NCBI GenBank assembly: GCA_029959085.1
Contig: JARWIR010000003.1
Coordinates: 25,373,505-25,437,504 of the forward strand
DNA: 64,000 nucleotides
DNA from: Nemophila menziesii
Taxonomy: Eukaryota; Streptophyta; Magnoliopsida; Boraginales; Hydrophyllaceae
Direction: 5' to 3'
The notes beneath the pieces were generated by a model. That model was not told where the DNA came from and ran no database searches. It saw only the letters and a program-made list of their open reading frames with translations. The translations under genes were made by a program, and so were the position numbers. This document shows, one piece after another, positions 34,188 through 44,164 of the stretch; positions within the stretch are counted from its first letter, which is position 1, and every line of letters begins with the position of its first letter.

Positions 34188-37100
34188 CTATTTAAACACA
34201 TTACATAACTCCCAATTTGTTACAAGAGCTCTACTCTTACTGTTTTCACTATATCTTTTGCAATCACAAGACTTGATATATAATAAGTTATGAATATTAT
34301 GCATTAGCTCCTCTTCACTCTTTACCTTCCCATTGTGCAGTTTTGCATTCCTGTTTAACCATATGAAATACACATAGGCAGTAAACCACCCTCCAAATAT
34401 AAAATTCAAAAACTTTGTTTGAGCATTTGCAATTACCAAGTCCATTACCTGATCCCAAGTTTTGCAATCAGGCCACCTCACTTCACACTTGCTTATACAT
34501 TGAACCAAAATTCTTCTCGCAAAAGGGCAATTCACAAAAACATGGTCCCTATCTTCCACAACACTGAGACAAGTACTACACTTACTATCTAACTCCAAAC
34601 CCCACTCACTCATTCTATACTTAGTAGGCAATCTATCAAGGCAAGCCAACCAGGTAATAAATTTACATTTAGGTACATTTGTCTTATACCAAACAATTCT
34701 TGTCCATTCCAAGATCAGACCTGTTTCTCTAATGCTTTGCAAGGTCTTCCTAAACGAAAATTTGCCCCTACAGCTAGCATTCCACCTAATAATATCTTCA
34801 CCATTACTGAGCATGGGAACTACATCCCCCAACCCTCTCAACTCAGCAGGAAAATGCCATCTTCCTCTTATATAACAGCTATTTACTGTCTTATTCACCC
34901 AAAGGCTGCATATCTCAACTTCCCTCTTCAACACCTCATTCACATTTTTGCCTCCAATCCACCTATCCCAGTACAGATACGATTTTTCTCCACTCCTTAC
35001 TTCATGAGTAATAAACTCGTAAGCTAAACTTCTAAGCTTAAGAACCTTCTTCCAAATCCATGACATTTCTTGCTTTTCACCTATCCCCCATATGCACTGA
35101 CCCCTCAATACATTCCTGTGGGCCCAGCAGCTCAATAGGTTTCCATCCTCTCTATAAATTCTCCAAAACAAACTCAATAAACACACCTTATTCAGCACCT
35201 CCAAACTAGGTACATTCAGGCCTCCCTCAGCTGTGGGGTTACAGATTTTATTCCATGCAACTTTTGCCCCTCTAGACCCTTCCAAATTGCCCTTCCACAA
35301 AAAGCTAGCAAATTTTTGGTTAATCTTATATATTACCTGTTTTGGGAGTAAGAACACTCTACACCAATAGAGCACTTTGCTCACTAAAACCACCTTTATA
35401 AGCTCCAACCTTCCAGCATAGGTAAGCATTTTGTTGCTCCAATTATTAATGTTCTCACAAATTCTCTCCACTAGCTTATTAGCCTCCCCTATGCTTAGTT
35501 TCTTTGTACTCAAAGGCACCCCCAAATATCTAACTGGTAGCTTGCCTTCCCTTATCCCCAGGATCTGCACAATTTCCTGAATCACCTCCTTTGTTACTCC
35601 ACCAAAGTACACCTCACTCTTGCTACTATTTATCCTCAACCCAGACATTCTAGAAAAAACATCCAAGCCCTCCTTAATCACCCCAGCTGACTCCACATTA
35701 GCCTTCATAAAAATAAGCAGGTCATCTGCAAACATCACATGGTTAAGTCTAAGATGCTCACACCTTGGATGAAAAGAAAACCTGTCATTTTGGCCACACA
35801 CTCGAAAAATAGCAGTTAAAACCTCCATACTTAAGACAAAAAGATAAGGGGACATTGGGTCCCCTTGTCTTAAACCTCTTTTACCTTGAAAGAACCCCAC
35901 CATTTCACCATTAACACCAATAGAGTAGCTAGGTGTAGTAACACACATCTCAACCCAATCAATAAAGATACTTGGGAAACCAAAAGCAGCTAAGGTCTTG
36001 AATATAAACTTCCAATTCAGGCTGTCATAAGCTTTTTGCACATCCACATTTATGGTACAGCTGGGAGCAACATTATACCTATCATATTCATGTATTACAT
36101 CCTGAGCCACTATTATGTTATCACCAATGTATCTACCCTTCACAAAAGCTGCCTGGCTATTAGAAATTATAGAATCCATGACCTCCCCTAGTCTATCAGT
36201 TATAATCCTAGACAAGGTCTTATATGATGTGTTTACACAAGAAATAGGCCTAAACATTCTCACATTAGAAGGCACAGCTACTTTAGGAATCAATGTAATA
36301 TTGGTTGTATTAACCTCCCTCAACATCTTCCTGCTCTCAAAAATCTCAATTACTGCTCTACAAAACTCATCACCTACTATATTCCAACATACCTTATAAA
36401 ATTTAGAGGTAAGCCCATCAGGCCCAGGGCACTTGTCTTCACTGATTGAAAATAAAGCCTTCTTAACCTCCTCAGGAGTAACAGGTCTACTAAGTCTCTT
36501 TTTTTGTTCTTCAGTAAGATACACTTTTAAAAGCTTTTTGATACTATCAACACTACAATACTCCTCCAGTTTGTCCTCAGTACCAATCAGTTCTTTATAG
36601 AAATTAATGAATTCTTTCTTAATCTCTTCAGGTTCAGTGATTACAACCCCATTGTCGTTGATCAAGTTAGTAACCCTATTTTTAGCCTGCCTCCCTTTGA
36701 TAAGTTTGAAATAGTAAGCTGTACTTGCATCACTCTCCTTAGTCCAGGTAGCCCTAGCTTTTTGCTTTAATATCTCGTGTTCTTGCATAACAGCTTCTTC
36801 CAATTTGCTTAATATTATCTTCTCCTCTGCCATAGTAGCTGCATCAAACTTGCCTAGCATAATTGAGTCCTGCAACTTTTGCAAATGAAGCCTGAGATTA
36901 GTGATATATAATGGATCTTTTTTGAAATACATTACATTAAAAGCTTTTAGTGCTTTTTTTACAATTCTTTGTTTAGTACACAACTTAAACATCTCAGATC
37001 CTTCCACCCCTGTATTCCATGCTTTCTCCACTACCTCCAAAAACTTCTCATGACTACACCAAATATTAAAGAACCTAAAAGGAGTAGGCCCTCTCTTTTG

Positions 37101-37805
37101 TGCTCTACCAATTTCCACCTGTACCACACAATGGTCAGATGTTGAAGGAGCCAAATAAAGCACACTTGAGTAAACTGAATCCATCCATTTAATGTTTATC
37201 AATAGCCTATCTATCCTACTGGCTCTCAACTTCACTTGACTTCTATTGGTCCAGGTGTAGTAATTGCCACATGACTTGTGCTCAAACATTTCAGCCTCCT
37301 CAACACAATCTAAGAATTCCTGTGTATATTGGTTAATCTCTTCACAATTCAACCTATCCTCTATCCTCATAATCTCATTAAAGTCACCAACACATCCAAA
37401 GCTCTCCTCCTTGTATAACTGACTCCACCTAACCAAGTTAATCCATAACACTCTCCTCTCTTTCTCATCATTACTCGCATAAACCACACTAAGGTAAATA
37501 GTAATGTTAGTGCAATTCTCTACAATCTTCAGTAGCACAGCTTGGTAAGATTCTTCAATTATATCCACTTTGAAATCATTGTCCTTCCAAAGAACCCAAA
37601 TTCTACCCCTGGGATCTTTAGAGTAATTATGTAAAATGTTATACTGCTGAAACCTTTCCTTCTTTATTTGTAACATGTTCTCATAAGTGACCTTAGTCTC
37701 AAGTAAACACATGATCTGAGCCTTATTAGTGAATATGTAATTTAAGACATCCAGTTGCCTTAGGGTCATATTCAAACCCCTAATATTCCATGATCCAATG
37801 ATCAT
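34188..37805 (-). CDS. LINE-E ORF2: endonuclease / reverse transcriptase, 1205 aa
   Basis: Single open frame from ATG 37805. Residues 1-230: AP endonuclease with SWNIRG, Glu36 in LLETK, GDFNE (Asp141, Asn143), RIDR (Asp199) and SDH (Asp224, His225), a full catalytic set. Residues about 457-830: RT, with CPGPDGLTSKFYK, QAAFVKGRYIGDNI, KAYDSLNW, GLRQGDPMSPYLF and catalytic FADD (692-695), then YLGVPLS. Residues about 1030-1110: zf-RVT, with CSTC followed by a DHVFVNC pattern. The protein would nick DNA and copy LINE RNA onto the nick. Length is close to that of plant L1 ORF2 proteins without RNase H. Translation probably depends on reinitiation after ORF1. It could also help mobilise SINEs in trans. 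Confidence 0.93.
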   Translation of the reverse strand: MIIGSWNIRGLNMTLRQLDVLNYIFTNKAQIMCLLETKVTYENMLQIKKERFQQYNILHNYSKDPRGRIWVLWKDNDFKVDIIEESYQAVLLKIVENCTNITIYLSVVYASNDEKERRVLWINLVRWSQLYKEESFGCVGDFNEIMRIEDRLNCEEINQYTQEFLDCVEEAEMFEHKSCGNYYTWTNRSQVKLRASRIDRLLINIKWMDSVYSSVLYLAPSTSDHCVVQVEIGRAQKRGPTPFRFFNIWCSHEKFLEVVEKAWNTGVEGSEMFKLCTKQRIVKKALKAFNVMYFKKDPLYITNLRLHLQKLQDSIMLGKFDAATMAEEKIILSKLEEAVMQEHEILKQKARATWTKESDASTAYYFKLIKGRQAKNRVTNLINDNGVVITEPEEIKKEFINFYKELIGTEDKLEEYCSVDSIKKLLKVYLTEEQKKRLSRPVTPEEVKKALFSISEDKCPGPDGLTSKFYKVCWNIVGDEFCRAVIEIFESRKMLREVNTTNITLIPKVAVPSNVRMFRPISCVNTSYKTLSRIITDRLGEVMDSIISNSQAAFVKGRYIGDNIIVAQDVIHEYDRYNVAPSCTINVDVQKAYDSLNWKFIFKTLAAFGFPSIFIDWVEMCVTTPSYSIGVNGEMVGFFQGKRGLRQGDPMSPYLFVLSMEVLTAIFRVCGQNDRFSFHPRCEHLRLNHVMFADDLLIFMKANVESAGVIKEGLDVFSRMSGLRINSSKSEVYFGGVTKEVIQEIVQILGIREGKLPVRYLGVPLSTKKLSIGEANKLVERICENINNWSNKMLTYAGRLELIKVVLVSKVLYWCRVFLLPKQVIYKINQKFASFLWKGNLEGSRGAKVAWNKICNPTAEGGLNVPSLEVLNKVCLLSLFWRIYREDGNLLSCWAHRNVLRGQCIWGIGEKQEMSWIWKKVLKLRSLAYEFITHEVRSGEKSYLYWDRWIGGKNVNEVLKREVEICSLWVNKTVNSCYIRGRWHFPAELRGLGDVVPMLSNGEDIIRWNASCRGKFSFRKTLQSIRETGLILEWTRIVWYKTNVPKCKFITWLACLDRLPTKYRMSEWGLELDSKCSTCLSVVEDRDHVFVNCPFARRILVQCISKCEVRWPDCKTWDQVMDLVIANAQTKFLNFIFGGWFTAYVYFIWLNRNAKLHNGKVKSEEELMHNIHNLLYIKSCDCKRYSENSKSRALVTNWELCNVFK

Positions 37806-39205
37806 GGGTCAGGGGGTTTCTGCTTGTGCACTTCCTTGCCCTGTGCACTCTCTATAAGCTTTCCAATATCCTCATCTAAAGCAGATAGGGGGCTCCTTAG
37901 TATACTGAATGAATTATTTGTTTTAGGAGAAGCAACTTGACTACCCTCACCTCTACTCCTGCCTGGAACTAACTTCCACTGCTCATTTTGGTGAACTCCT
38001 TTCTCAGTACCAGTCTGTACTTCATCCTCTCTTACTATAGCGTTCCCTTTATCCAAATTATTCACCTCCACCCTCTCATTATTCTGTTTAGGCACCCACA
38101 CTTTCTTCTCAGGCCTACAAGAATCATGCTCATAGCTTTGACACCTCTCGCATTTCCTAGGTGTCCACTCATAAAGCACCTCTACTTCATGTAATTCACT
38201 CAAACCTGTGTCTACATATACCTTCCTCTGAAGCTCCTTTTCCAAGTTAACCTCTACACACACTCTTGCATAACCCAGCCTAGTTCTTGATTCAGTGATT
38301 GAGTCCATCTTAATAGGGATCCCTACACCACTAGCAATATAGCTTAGTCCATCCTTAGTCCATAGGTTCATTGGTACATCCCTCAATCTCACCCATAGAG
38401 GAACTCTTTCCAACTCAATTTTACCAAATCTCATATCAGCTTCCCATTCTCTTAGGAACAGAGGTCTACCACTAATGTGCCATAGCTGCTCCATTGCTTT
38501 TCCTTTCTTTTCCAAGTTCTCAAACGTGAAAACATACATACTCCCCTTAGATTTCACATCCACCCTCCCAAAATCTCTCCACTGATAGCGCACAAAATTC
38601 GTAATTGCATAAAATTGGGGAGCCTGACCAATAAACTGTCCTATAAGACAATTCTCCCACACCTTACCTCCATTCTCAAATACTTGTTGTGGGGGTTTAA
38701 TAATCATTTTACCTTCATGAATGATAGGCTCATGAAAGTCCAAGTCAAATTTCGTTTCAGCTTTACCATCAAACAAGTTTACCCATGGTTTAGCAGCACT
38801 TACCTCACATTGAATTTCAATTTTATCCGTATCAGTAGCAGGTGTGTGGTTCTGATCCTTTACTAATTCCTCACTCATCGCTATGTTATTCGGCGTGCTT
38901 GGGCTACTCACACTTAATTTGATCGGAGTAACAGCAATTCTTCCCGTCTCCTTTGTTGAAACCTTCCCCATACCATTAGATTCATTCTTACCCGTCACCG
39001 ATTTGCCCGTCACCGTATTTCCCATCGTGAATTTACCCGTCGCCGTATTTCCCACCATCAATTTGCCCGTCACCGACTTCATCCCTTGTGTATTGTTCTG
39101 TACCGCTCTCGGCCCCTTACTCGATTGCACTTCAGTAGTTATCTGAGCATCCTCAAATATCTGCCTCGTGATATCAACTTTGACAGTTCTCTTCCTTGGT
39201 GCCAT
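37802..39205 (-). CDS. LINE-E ORF1: DUF4283 / zinc-knuckle RNA-binding protein, 467 aa
   Basis: The open frame reaches 39268, but those first codons begin with TTG; the first ATG is 39205 (MAPRKRTVKVD), with a basic start. Residues about 46-73 are a short Thr-Gly-Lys/Gly-Asn-Thr repeat encoded by a 30-bp minisatellite. Residues about 180-330 are DUF4283 (LIGQFIGQAP, QLWHISGRPL, PLWVRLRDVPMNLW). A zinc knuckle CERCQSYEHDSC follows at 352-363, spaced CX2CX4HX2C instead of the usual CX2CX4HX4C. The tail is basic and Ser-rich, ending KPPDP. ORF1 proteins coat LINE RNA and are needed for transposition. The TGA overlaps the ORF2 ATG. Confidence 0.9.
   Translation of the reverse strand: MAPRKRTVKVDITRQIFEDAQITTEVQSSKGPRAVQNNTQGMKSVTGKLMVGNTATGKFTMGNTVTGKSVTGKNESNGMGKVSTKETGRIAVTPIKLSVSSPSTPNNIAMSEELVKDQNHTPATDTDKIEIQCEVSAAKPWVNLFDGKAETKFDLDFHEPIIHEGKMIIKPPQQVFENGGKVWENCLIGQFIGQAPQFYAITNFVRYQWRDFGRVDVKSKGSMYVFTFENLEKKGKAMEQLWHISGRPLFLREWEADMRFGKIELERVPLWVRLRDVPMNLWTKDGLSYIASGVGIPIKMDSITESRTRLGYARVCVEVNLEKELQRKVYVDTGLSELHEVEVLYEWTPRKCERCQSYEHDSCRPEKKVWVPKQNNERVEVNNLDKGNAIVREDEVQTGTEKGVHQNEQWKLVPGRSRGEGSQVASPKTNNSFSILRSPLSALDEDIGKLIESAQGKEVHKQKPPDP
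39001..39080 (-). repeat. 30-bp coding minisatellite in LINE-E ORF1
   Basis: Units 39001-39030, 39031-39060 and a partial at 39061-39080 differ by a few bases and keep the reading frame, so each copy adds ten residues. Confidence 0.85.
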
Positions 39206-39539
39206 GGCTAGCGACTTAGGTCTAGATGAAAAGAAGAAACGGAAGGCTTGGTTATGTTTAGAATTCAAATCTCAGATGAATATAGGCTTGAAGGGTTTAT
39301 GATCAAATTGTTAGATCCCAGAAATTATGGAATTAACAACCGATCGAAGAAGAAAATCCCAAAAGATATGGAATTCGTTGGTTTTTTGGTTAGAGATTCG
39401 AACGAAAAGTGAAAAAGAAAAAAGAAAGACGCGTGAAAACGGAATGACACCAAAACGAACAAAACTAGTCTTTAGCGCGTGGGGCGCGTACAAAGACTCT
39501 CATTTTTTATTGCGTTTATTATACCCAATTTAATCTGTA

Positions 39540-40960
39540 TTGAGTCTTGATTTGTAGAAATAATATTTTTAGAGCATATTGGGTTTAATTGTTTATTTAG
39601 TGTGTAGCTTTAAAGATAATTATGGAGCTTAATTAGAGTCCAAGTCAAAGACAACAACTTATGGAAAGAGATTTGCATGGTAATTGGAGATAAGGAAACA
39701 AAAGCTAAAAAGATGGAAAAGGAAAAGCTGCCTAAATCTGGGATTCTGCATACACGTCCAAAGATATGCGTTTTGACCTAAGAAATAGGCCGATTTTGGT
39801 AATTTTCTTCTCTTGGGTCAAGATAATTCTGTTGCGATTCTTTTGGTATCTTATGGAGCTCAAACCGACCAATAACGAAGAAGATATGCTCAAAACGGTC
39901 CAGCAGTGTTTATCTTTATTTCCATACGAATTTGAGTTGGGCTAGAAGTCCAATACCTTAACTCTTCCTCAAGAAAACGAATTAGGTCTTCTAAACACCT
40001 ATAAATACACCCTTATATCACTTGTAAATCATCCTTGCCTCATAGTAATTAGTTCTTAAGGTTTTATTCTTCCAGTTTATTGTAGAGAGCAAGATGATGT
40101 CTTTTGTAATTTCTTTTAGTTTATTTCCATCAGGTATGAACTAAACTCCTCATAGATTGGGTTTTGCATAATGTATAATCTATGAATTCTAATTCTTCTA
40201 TCTAAGTTTCTTTGGGAATTATATGTTTTAATCTGATATTAGCTTATTACTTAATATTTGTTTATGTGTTTTGATTTATTGTCTTTCCTAGAACTGATCA
40301 CTTTAGGATTGTTTTAATAGTAGTTAGATGGTCTCCTTAACAGGGTGTTTAACTATTGAACCACCACATAATGTCTAGTGTCGATATTAGTTCTGACAAA
40401 ACATGATTCTAACTAGATAGTCATTAGGGTTTATTTTAATCACCATATCACCGGGATTGCAGTTATTGCTTAGGGCCTTAGTGGCGTTTGATAACCCTAT
40501 TTGAGTCCTCGTCTTGGTTGTGCCGTAGCCCCCTTAGTCGCTCTCAAGGTCTAAGATAGGGGAATTTAGAATCCTGAATAAGTATACCAAGAGCTAATAT
40601 TCTCCCTTATTAACTAAATTTATAGATAGGATTAGAAGGATTAGTGCATACTAGCAAAACTTGAGCTATACTTCTCATCTCATATTTCTTATCTTTTACT
40701 TTATTGTCTTTTATTTTCTTAGTTTTAAATTCTTAATTTCGAATCTGTTCCCTTTACTTTTCTGTCTTTAATTATTTACTTCTTACTCGTTATTCTTACT
40801 CACGAGATTAACACACTTAAGTCCCTGAGAACGAACTCTATTTATCATTAAAACTTGCATACGTCCTGTAATACTTGCAGTACTGTGCCTGTCTAGGGTG
40901 AGAGTGCGTAGCTTCTTGACTTAATTTAATCTTATTTTTATCACACCCTAGGCGACACCA
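39540..40960 (+). repeat. GypB 5' LTR, remainder
   Basis: Starts with the repeated ttgagtctt and runs to GACACCA at 40960. TATAAATA box at 40000-40007. Near-identical to the 3' LTR. Confidence 0.93.
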
Positions 40961-40966
40961 AGTTTT

Positions 40967-40984
40967 TGGCGCCGCTGCCGGGGA
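40967..40984 (+). other. GypB primer binding site (tRNA-Asp type)
   Basis: Same TGGCGCCGCTGCCGGGGA as GypA, six bases after the LTR. Confidence 0.85.
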
Positions 40985-41115
40985 CTTGTGTCTCGTTAGT
41001 GTGTGGGTTATCTATTTCGAGTAGTAGTGTTTAATTAGTTTTTCCTTTTCAGTTTTAGTTTTTATTTTTCCAGATTTACGCTTGTGGTTTGCTTTAGTCT
41101 TTTTCAGGTTTCACA

Positions 41116-42561
41116 GTGTTTAATTCTTGGCCTCCTTTATCGGAGCCTGAGAGGAGCTTCAGACCTTACAACAAACGAGTTCGTGAGGAAAGAGCCTTGA
41201 GAAGAGTTATGGCAGCCCAACTAGATCCACCAATTGGAGGATTGCAACAAGATCCTCCCCTTGGTCAACAAGATCCACCACTCGGTGGACAAGAAGGACA
41301 ACAATTACCAGCAGGAGGAGGTAATGGGCAGAATAACCTTAATAATCAGAACCGAGTTGAACAAGACCTACCTGGCCTTAATGTACCATTCCATGTTCAA
41401 CCAATTGGTTACCGCCCTCCTGAGATTCCGAATATCAAATTTAGACCCGATCCGGGTATGCTCAGTCAATTTCAAAGTTTCGGACTCTATACTGGTACAG
41501 CAATACAAGATCCGGTAAAAGCGATTCAGAAGTTCATGCAGATTTGTGATGCCTACATTACTCTTGGCATTACACGCGAGCAACTGTATTGTCATATGTT
41601 TTCGTTTTTCTTGACTGGAAGAGCTAGCGATTGGCTAGAGAGACAACCACATGGAACCATTCACTCTTGGAGAGAACTTCAAGCCGCGTTCTTTAACCGA
41701 TTTTATCCGAAGAGCATGAGACTTAAAGATCAAGCCGAGCTTGCAAGATTTTCTCAAGAAGATGGAGAAACAGTGGGAGAAGCATGGACAAGGTTTCAAC
41801 AAAAATTAGCTAGATGTCCGCTCCATGGTTATACACCTGCTCTACAACTTGCTATATTCTATGAAGGTCTTAATGATAAAGGTAGAGAGAAGGTGGATAA
41901 CATAGGAAAGGGTAATTTTGTGTCCATGAATCACAATGAAGCCTCCGAGGTGTTAGAAAATATTATGGAACAAGAAAGAAGTTGGCCTTCAATGCGAGCT
42001 TCTGTAGCAAAGACCCGAGGAACGCTTCGTTTAGATGCAGAAACTGCAAACTCAGCTCAAATATCCGCTTTAGAAAATCAAATCAAAGAGCTGAAGATAG
42101 CAATGGAGAAAAATTTAGCAGCTACAAAAGTAGTACAAGAAGCACAGGGTTGTCAACAATGTGGTGTTAACGATCATACATGGGAAGAGTGCGAATCAAA
42201 TCCGCAATCTGTTTACTTTATATCCAATCGCGGAGGTTATCAATGGGGTAACCGAAACCATCCGGGTATGCAGTATTCAAATCCACAAGGGGCCACAAAT
42301 CCTGGTCATTATCAACAGCGCCCCCAGAACAACTCTTTCCAACAGCGAGGTCAGTATCAAAATCAGAATAGACCTGCTCCCCCACAACAACCTGTTCAAG
42401 ATGCCTATACCGATTCATTAGATCAAAAAGCTTTACCTCAGTACCCTCAAGAAGGATCTTTGGATCAACAAGCTCTAGACCATTTGACCACGAATATGAA
42501 CGCTCAGGAAGAGAAGATCAGAGGACACGATGCCGTACTTCAGATAATAGGACTCAAGTAG
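41116..42561 (+). CDS. GypB gag, intact
   Basis: Open from at least GTG 41116; the first ATG is 41209 (MAAQLDPP). Pro/Gln/Gly-rich N-terminus, Gag domain (about 41600-41920: FFLTGRASDWLERQPHG, FFNRFYPKS, ALQLAIFYEGL), a predicted helical ALENQIKELKIAMEKNL stretch, CCHC knuckle CQQCGVNDHTWEEC near 42151-42192, then a Gln/Asn-rich tail. It would assemble particles. Differences from GypA upstream of ATG 41209 are mostly synonymous, which suggests the N-terminal 31 codons are translated, perhaps from a spliced or non-AUG start. A one-base deletion near 42550 cuts gag from the protease frame. Confidence 0.87.
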   Translation: MFNSWPPLSEPERSFRPYNKRVREERALRRVMAAQLDPPIGGLQQDPPLGQQDPPLGGQEGQQLPAGGGNGQNNLNNQNRVEQDLPGLNVPFHVQPIGYRPPEIPNIKFRPDPGMLSQFQSFGLYTGTAIQDPVKAIQKFMQICDAYITLGITREQLYCHMFSFFLTGRASDWLERQPHGTIHSWRELQAAFFNRFYPKSMRLKDQAELARFSQEDGETVGEAWTRFQQKLARCPLHGYTPALQLAIFYEGLNDKGREKVDNIGKGNFVSMNHNEASEVLENIMEQERSWPSMRASVAKTRGTLRLDAETANSAQISALENQIKELKIAMEKNLAATKVVQEAQGCQQCGVNDHTWEECESNPQSVYFISNRGGYQWGNRNHPGMQYSNPQGATNPGHYQQRPQNNSFQQRGQYQNQNRPAPPQQPVQDAYTDSLDQKALPQYPQEGSLDQQALDHLTTNMNAQEEKIRGHDAVLQIIGLK

Positions 42562-42566
42562 AACAG

Positions 42567-43940
42567 ATGAACAAAGTTTTAACAAGTTTTGTAGAACAAC
42601 AGGAAGTAAAGGCAATCGAAGGAGGTGAAAACAATGTTGGGTTCGAAGCTTGCAAGGCTATTTGCCTTGAAATTGAAGAAGCGAAAGAGGAAGTACCACA
42701 TGCTGCCATTAGTGCCGTGGAAGTTCCGAGTACTGAAGAAGAACCAACCAAGTCTAGCCCCGTGGAATCTGACTGTTCTGAAGTTTATGTGGAGGACGAT
42801 CAAGAGAAGGCTGAATTTATAGAGCTACTGAGGAAGATGCAAGAGGAAATTCGATCGGTTGTGGAGTATGCAGCTGAGCTAGCTAAAGAGAAAGAGGAGG
42901 AAGACTCAAAGAAGGAGTCAAAAGTTGAAGATGAAGTTGCACCTGCTGTGCATGAAGAAAAAGAAGAAGAGAAGGTGGAATCACCACCTATTGTTCAAAC
43001 AGTGTCATCAACTATTCCTGATACAAATCCTAAGGATGACACTGCTCTCAAGACATTTGTAGAGGCGTATCAACCTGAAAATATCAACGCCCAAATGCTT
43101 GAGATTGCAAAGAGAGGACTTACACCGCAGCAAGTTTATATGCAAATTATTCCTGAGAAGAAGGCGAGTGTAGAGATCCCAAGAGAAAACCTGAGGGTTT
43201 CGAGAAGAAGTGAAAGAGAGCTACCTACCAAGCTTAAAGATCCGGGAAGTTTCAACCTTCCTATTCAATTACATGGTATGCTCAAAGTGAAAGCGATGTA
43301 CGATGTGGGTTCTGGTGTGAATCTTATGCCTAAGTCCGTGTTTGAGAGACTTGGACTTCAGAAATCAGAGAAAACTCCGGTGAAGTTGCAGTTTGCTGAC
43401 AACTCAGTTAAAAGGACATGGGGAACAGTGGAGGACGTCTTAGTCCGTGCAGGTAATATCGCCATCCCTACTGATTTTGTTATTCTTGAGTTTGATGCAG
43501 ATAAGCAGGTTCCAATCATACTTGGACGGCCTTTCATGGCCACAAGTCAAAGTGTGATCAACTTCCAAGAAGGGACCATCACCCTTCATGCAAAGAATGT
43601 ATCCGAGACCTTCTATGTCTTGGGTAAGAAACCAAGAAAGTTAGATGCCACCGTTCCTGTCATCCACAGCCTTTCACATCACAAAGTCCCTCCTGAAGAG
43701 ATCCACTTAAAGCCTGTGGATACTGAGCCAAACATTGAGTTTGGGGTTGGCCATGAAGTCCTATGGAAAGCCCACAAACGCGAGAACAGGCCACGAAGTT
43801 TCAAAGACTCGTGGATGGGACCATTCATTGTCACTAAGGTTGTTTCAGCCAAGGTGATAGAAATTCGCCCCAAAACTGGGGTCAAGCGCAGATTAGTGGA
43901 CGTTCATAGCCTTACTCGTTGTTGGGGAGGCTATATTTGA
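42567..43940 (+). CDS. GypB protease fused to integrase GPF/Y tail, 457 aa
   Basis: Same order as GypA: Glu-rich linker, protease with AMYDVGSGVNLMPK near 43300 and PIILGRPFMATS near 43515, then FGVGHEVLW, WMGPFIVTKVV and DVHSLTRCWGGY. Starts at ATG 42567, but the sequence continues upstream in another frame, so it probably began as part of a Gag-Pro polyprotein. No RT, RNase H or integrase core lies between. The tail differs from GypA by few residues, arguing that it has stayed under some constraint or is young. Confidence 0.85.
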   Translation: MNKVLTSFVEQQEVKAIEGGENNVGFEACKAICLEIEEAKEEVPHAAISAVEVPSTEEEPTKSSPVESDCSEVYVEDDQEKAEFIELLRKMQEEIRSVVEYAAELAKEKEEEDSKKESKVEDEVAPAVHEEKEEEKVESPPIVQTVSSTIPDTNPKDDTALKTFVEAYQPENINAQMLEIAKRGLTPQQVYMQIIPEKKASVEIPRENLRVSRRSERELPTKLKDPGSFNLPIQLHGMLKVKAMYDVGSGVNLMPKSVFERLGLQKSEKTPVKLQFADNSVKRTWGTVEDVLVRAGNIAIPTDFVILEFDADKQVPIILGRPFMATSQSVINFQEGTITLHAKNVSETFYVLGKKPRKLDATVPVIHSLSHHKVPPEEIHLKPVDTEPNIEFGVGHEVLWKAHKRENRPRSFKDSWMGPFIVTKVVSAKVIEIRPKTGVKRRLVDVHSLTRCWGGYI

Positions 43941-44164
43941 AAATCTTGACAGAGGTAACACGTCTAACTTTGAAAGACGTTAAACAAAAGTGTTGTACGG
44001 GAGACAACCCGTAGTTTTTTATGTTTTCATGTCTTTTATGCTTTTTAGTTTAAGTTTAATTTAGTTGTTTTTAGTTGATAATGCATATTTGAGAGAGGTA
44101 TTAGTGTTTTTGGTGTGTAGGAATTGGAAAAATCGAGTTAGGGACGCGAGGAAAATTTTTCGGA

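Larger units (their letters stand above)
34077..39539 (-). mobile_element. LINE-E: intact L1-type LINE, possibly recent
   Basis: Minus-strand LINE with 5' UTR (39539-39206), two uninterrupted ORFs overlapping by ATGA, a short 3' UTR and a poly(A) tail (poly-T on the plus strand, 34077-34093). The 9-bp duplication ttgagtctt at 34068-34076 and 39540-39548 comes from the GypB LTR. Intact ORFs, tail and duplication point to a recent, full-length or nearly full-length insertion that may be autonomous. No RNase H domain is present. Confidence 0.92.

Noticed and set aside
35000..37600. Plus-strand open frames inside LINE-E (for example 34737-35027, 36115-36399)
   Set aside because: Antisense shadows of the intact ORF2.
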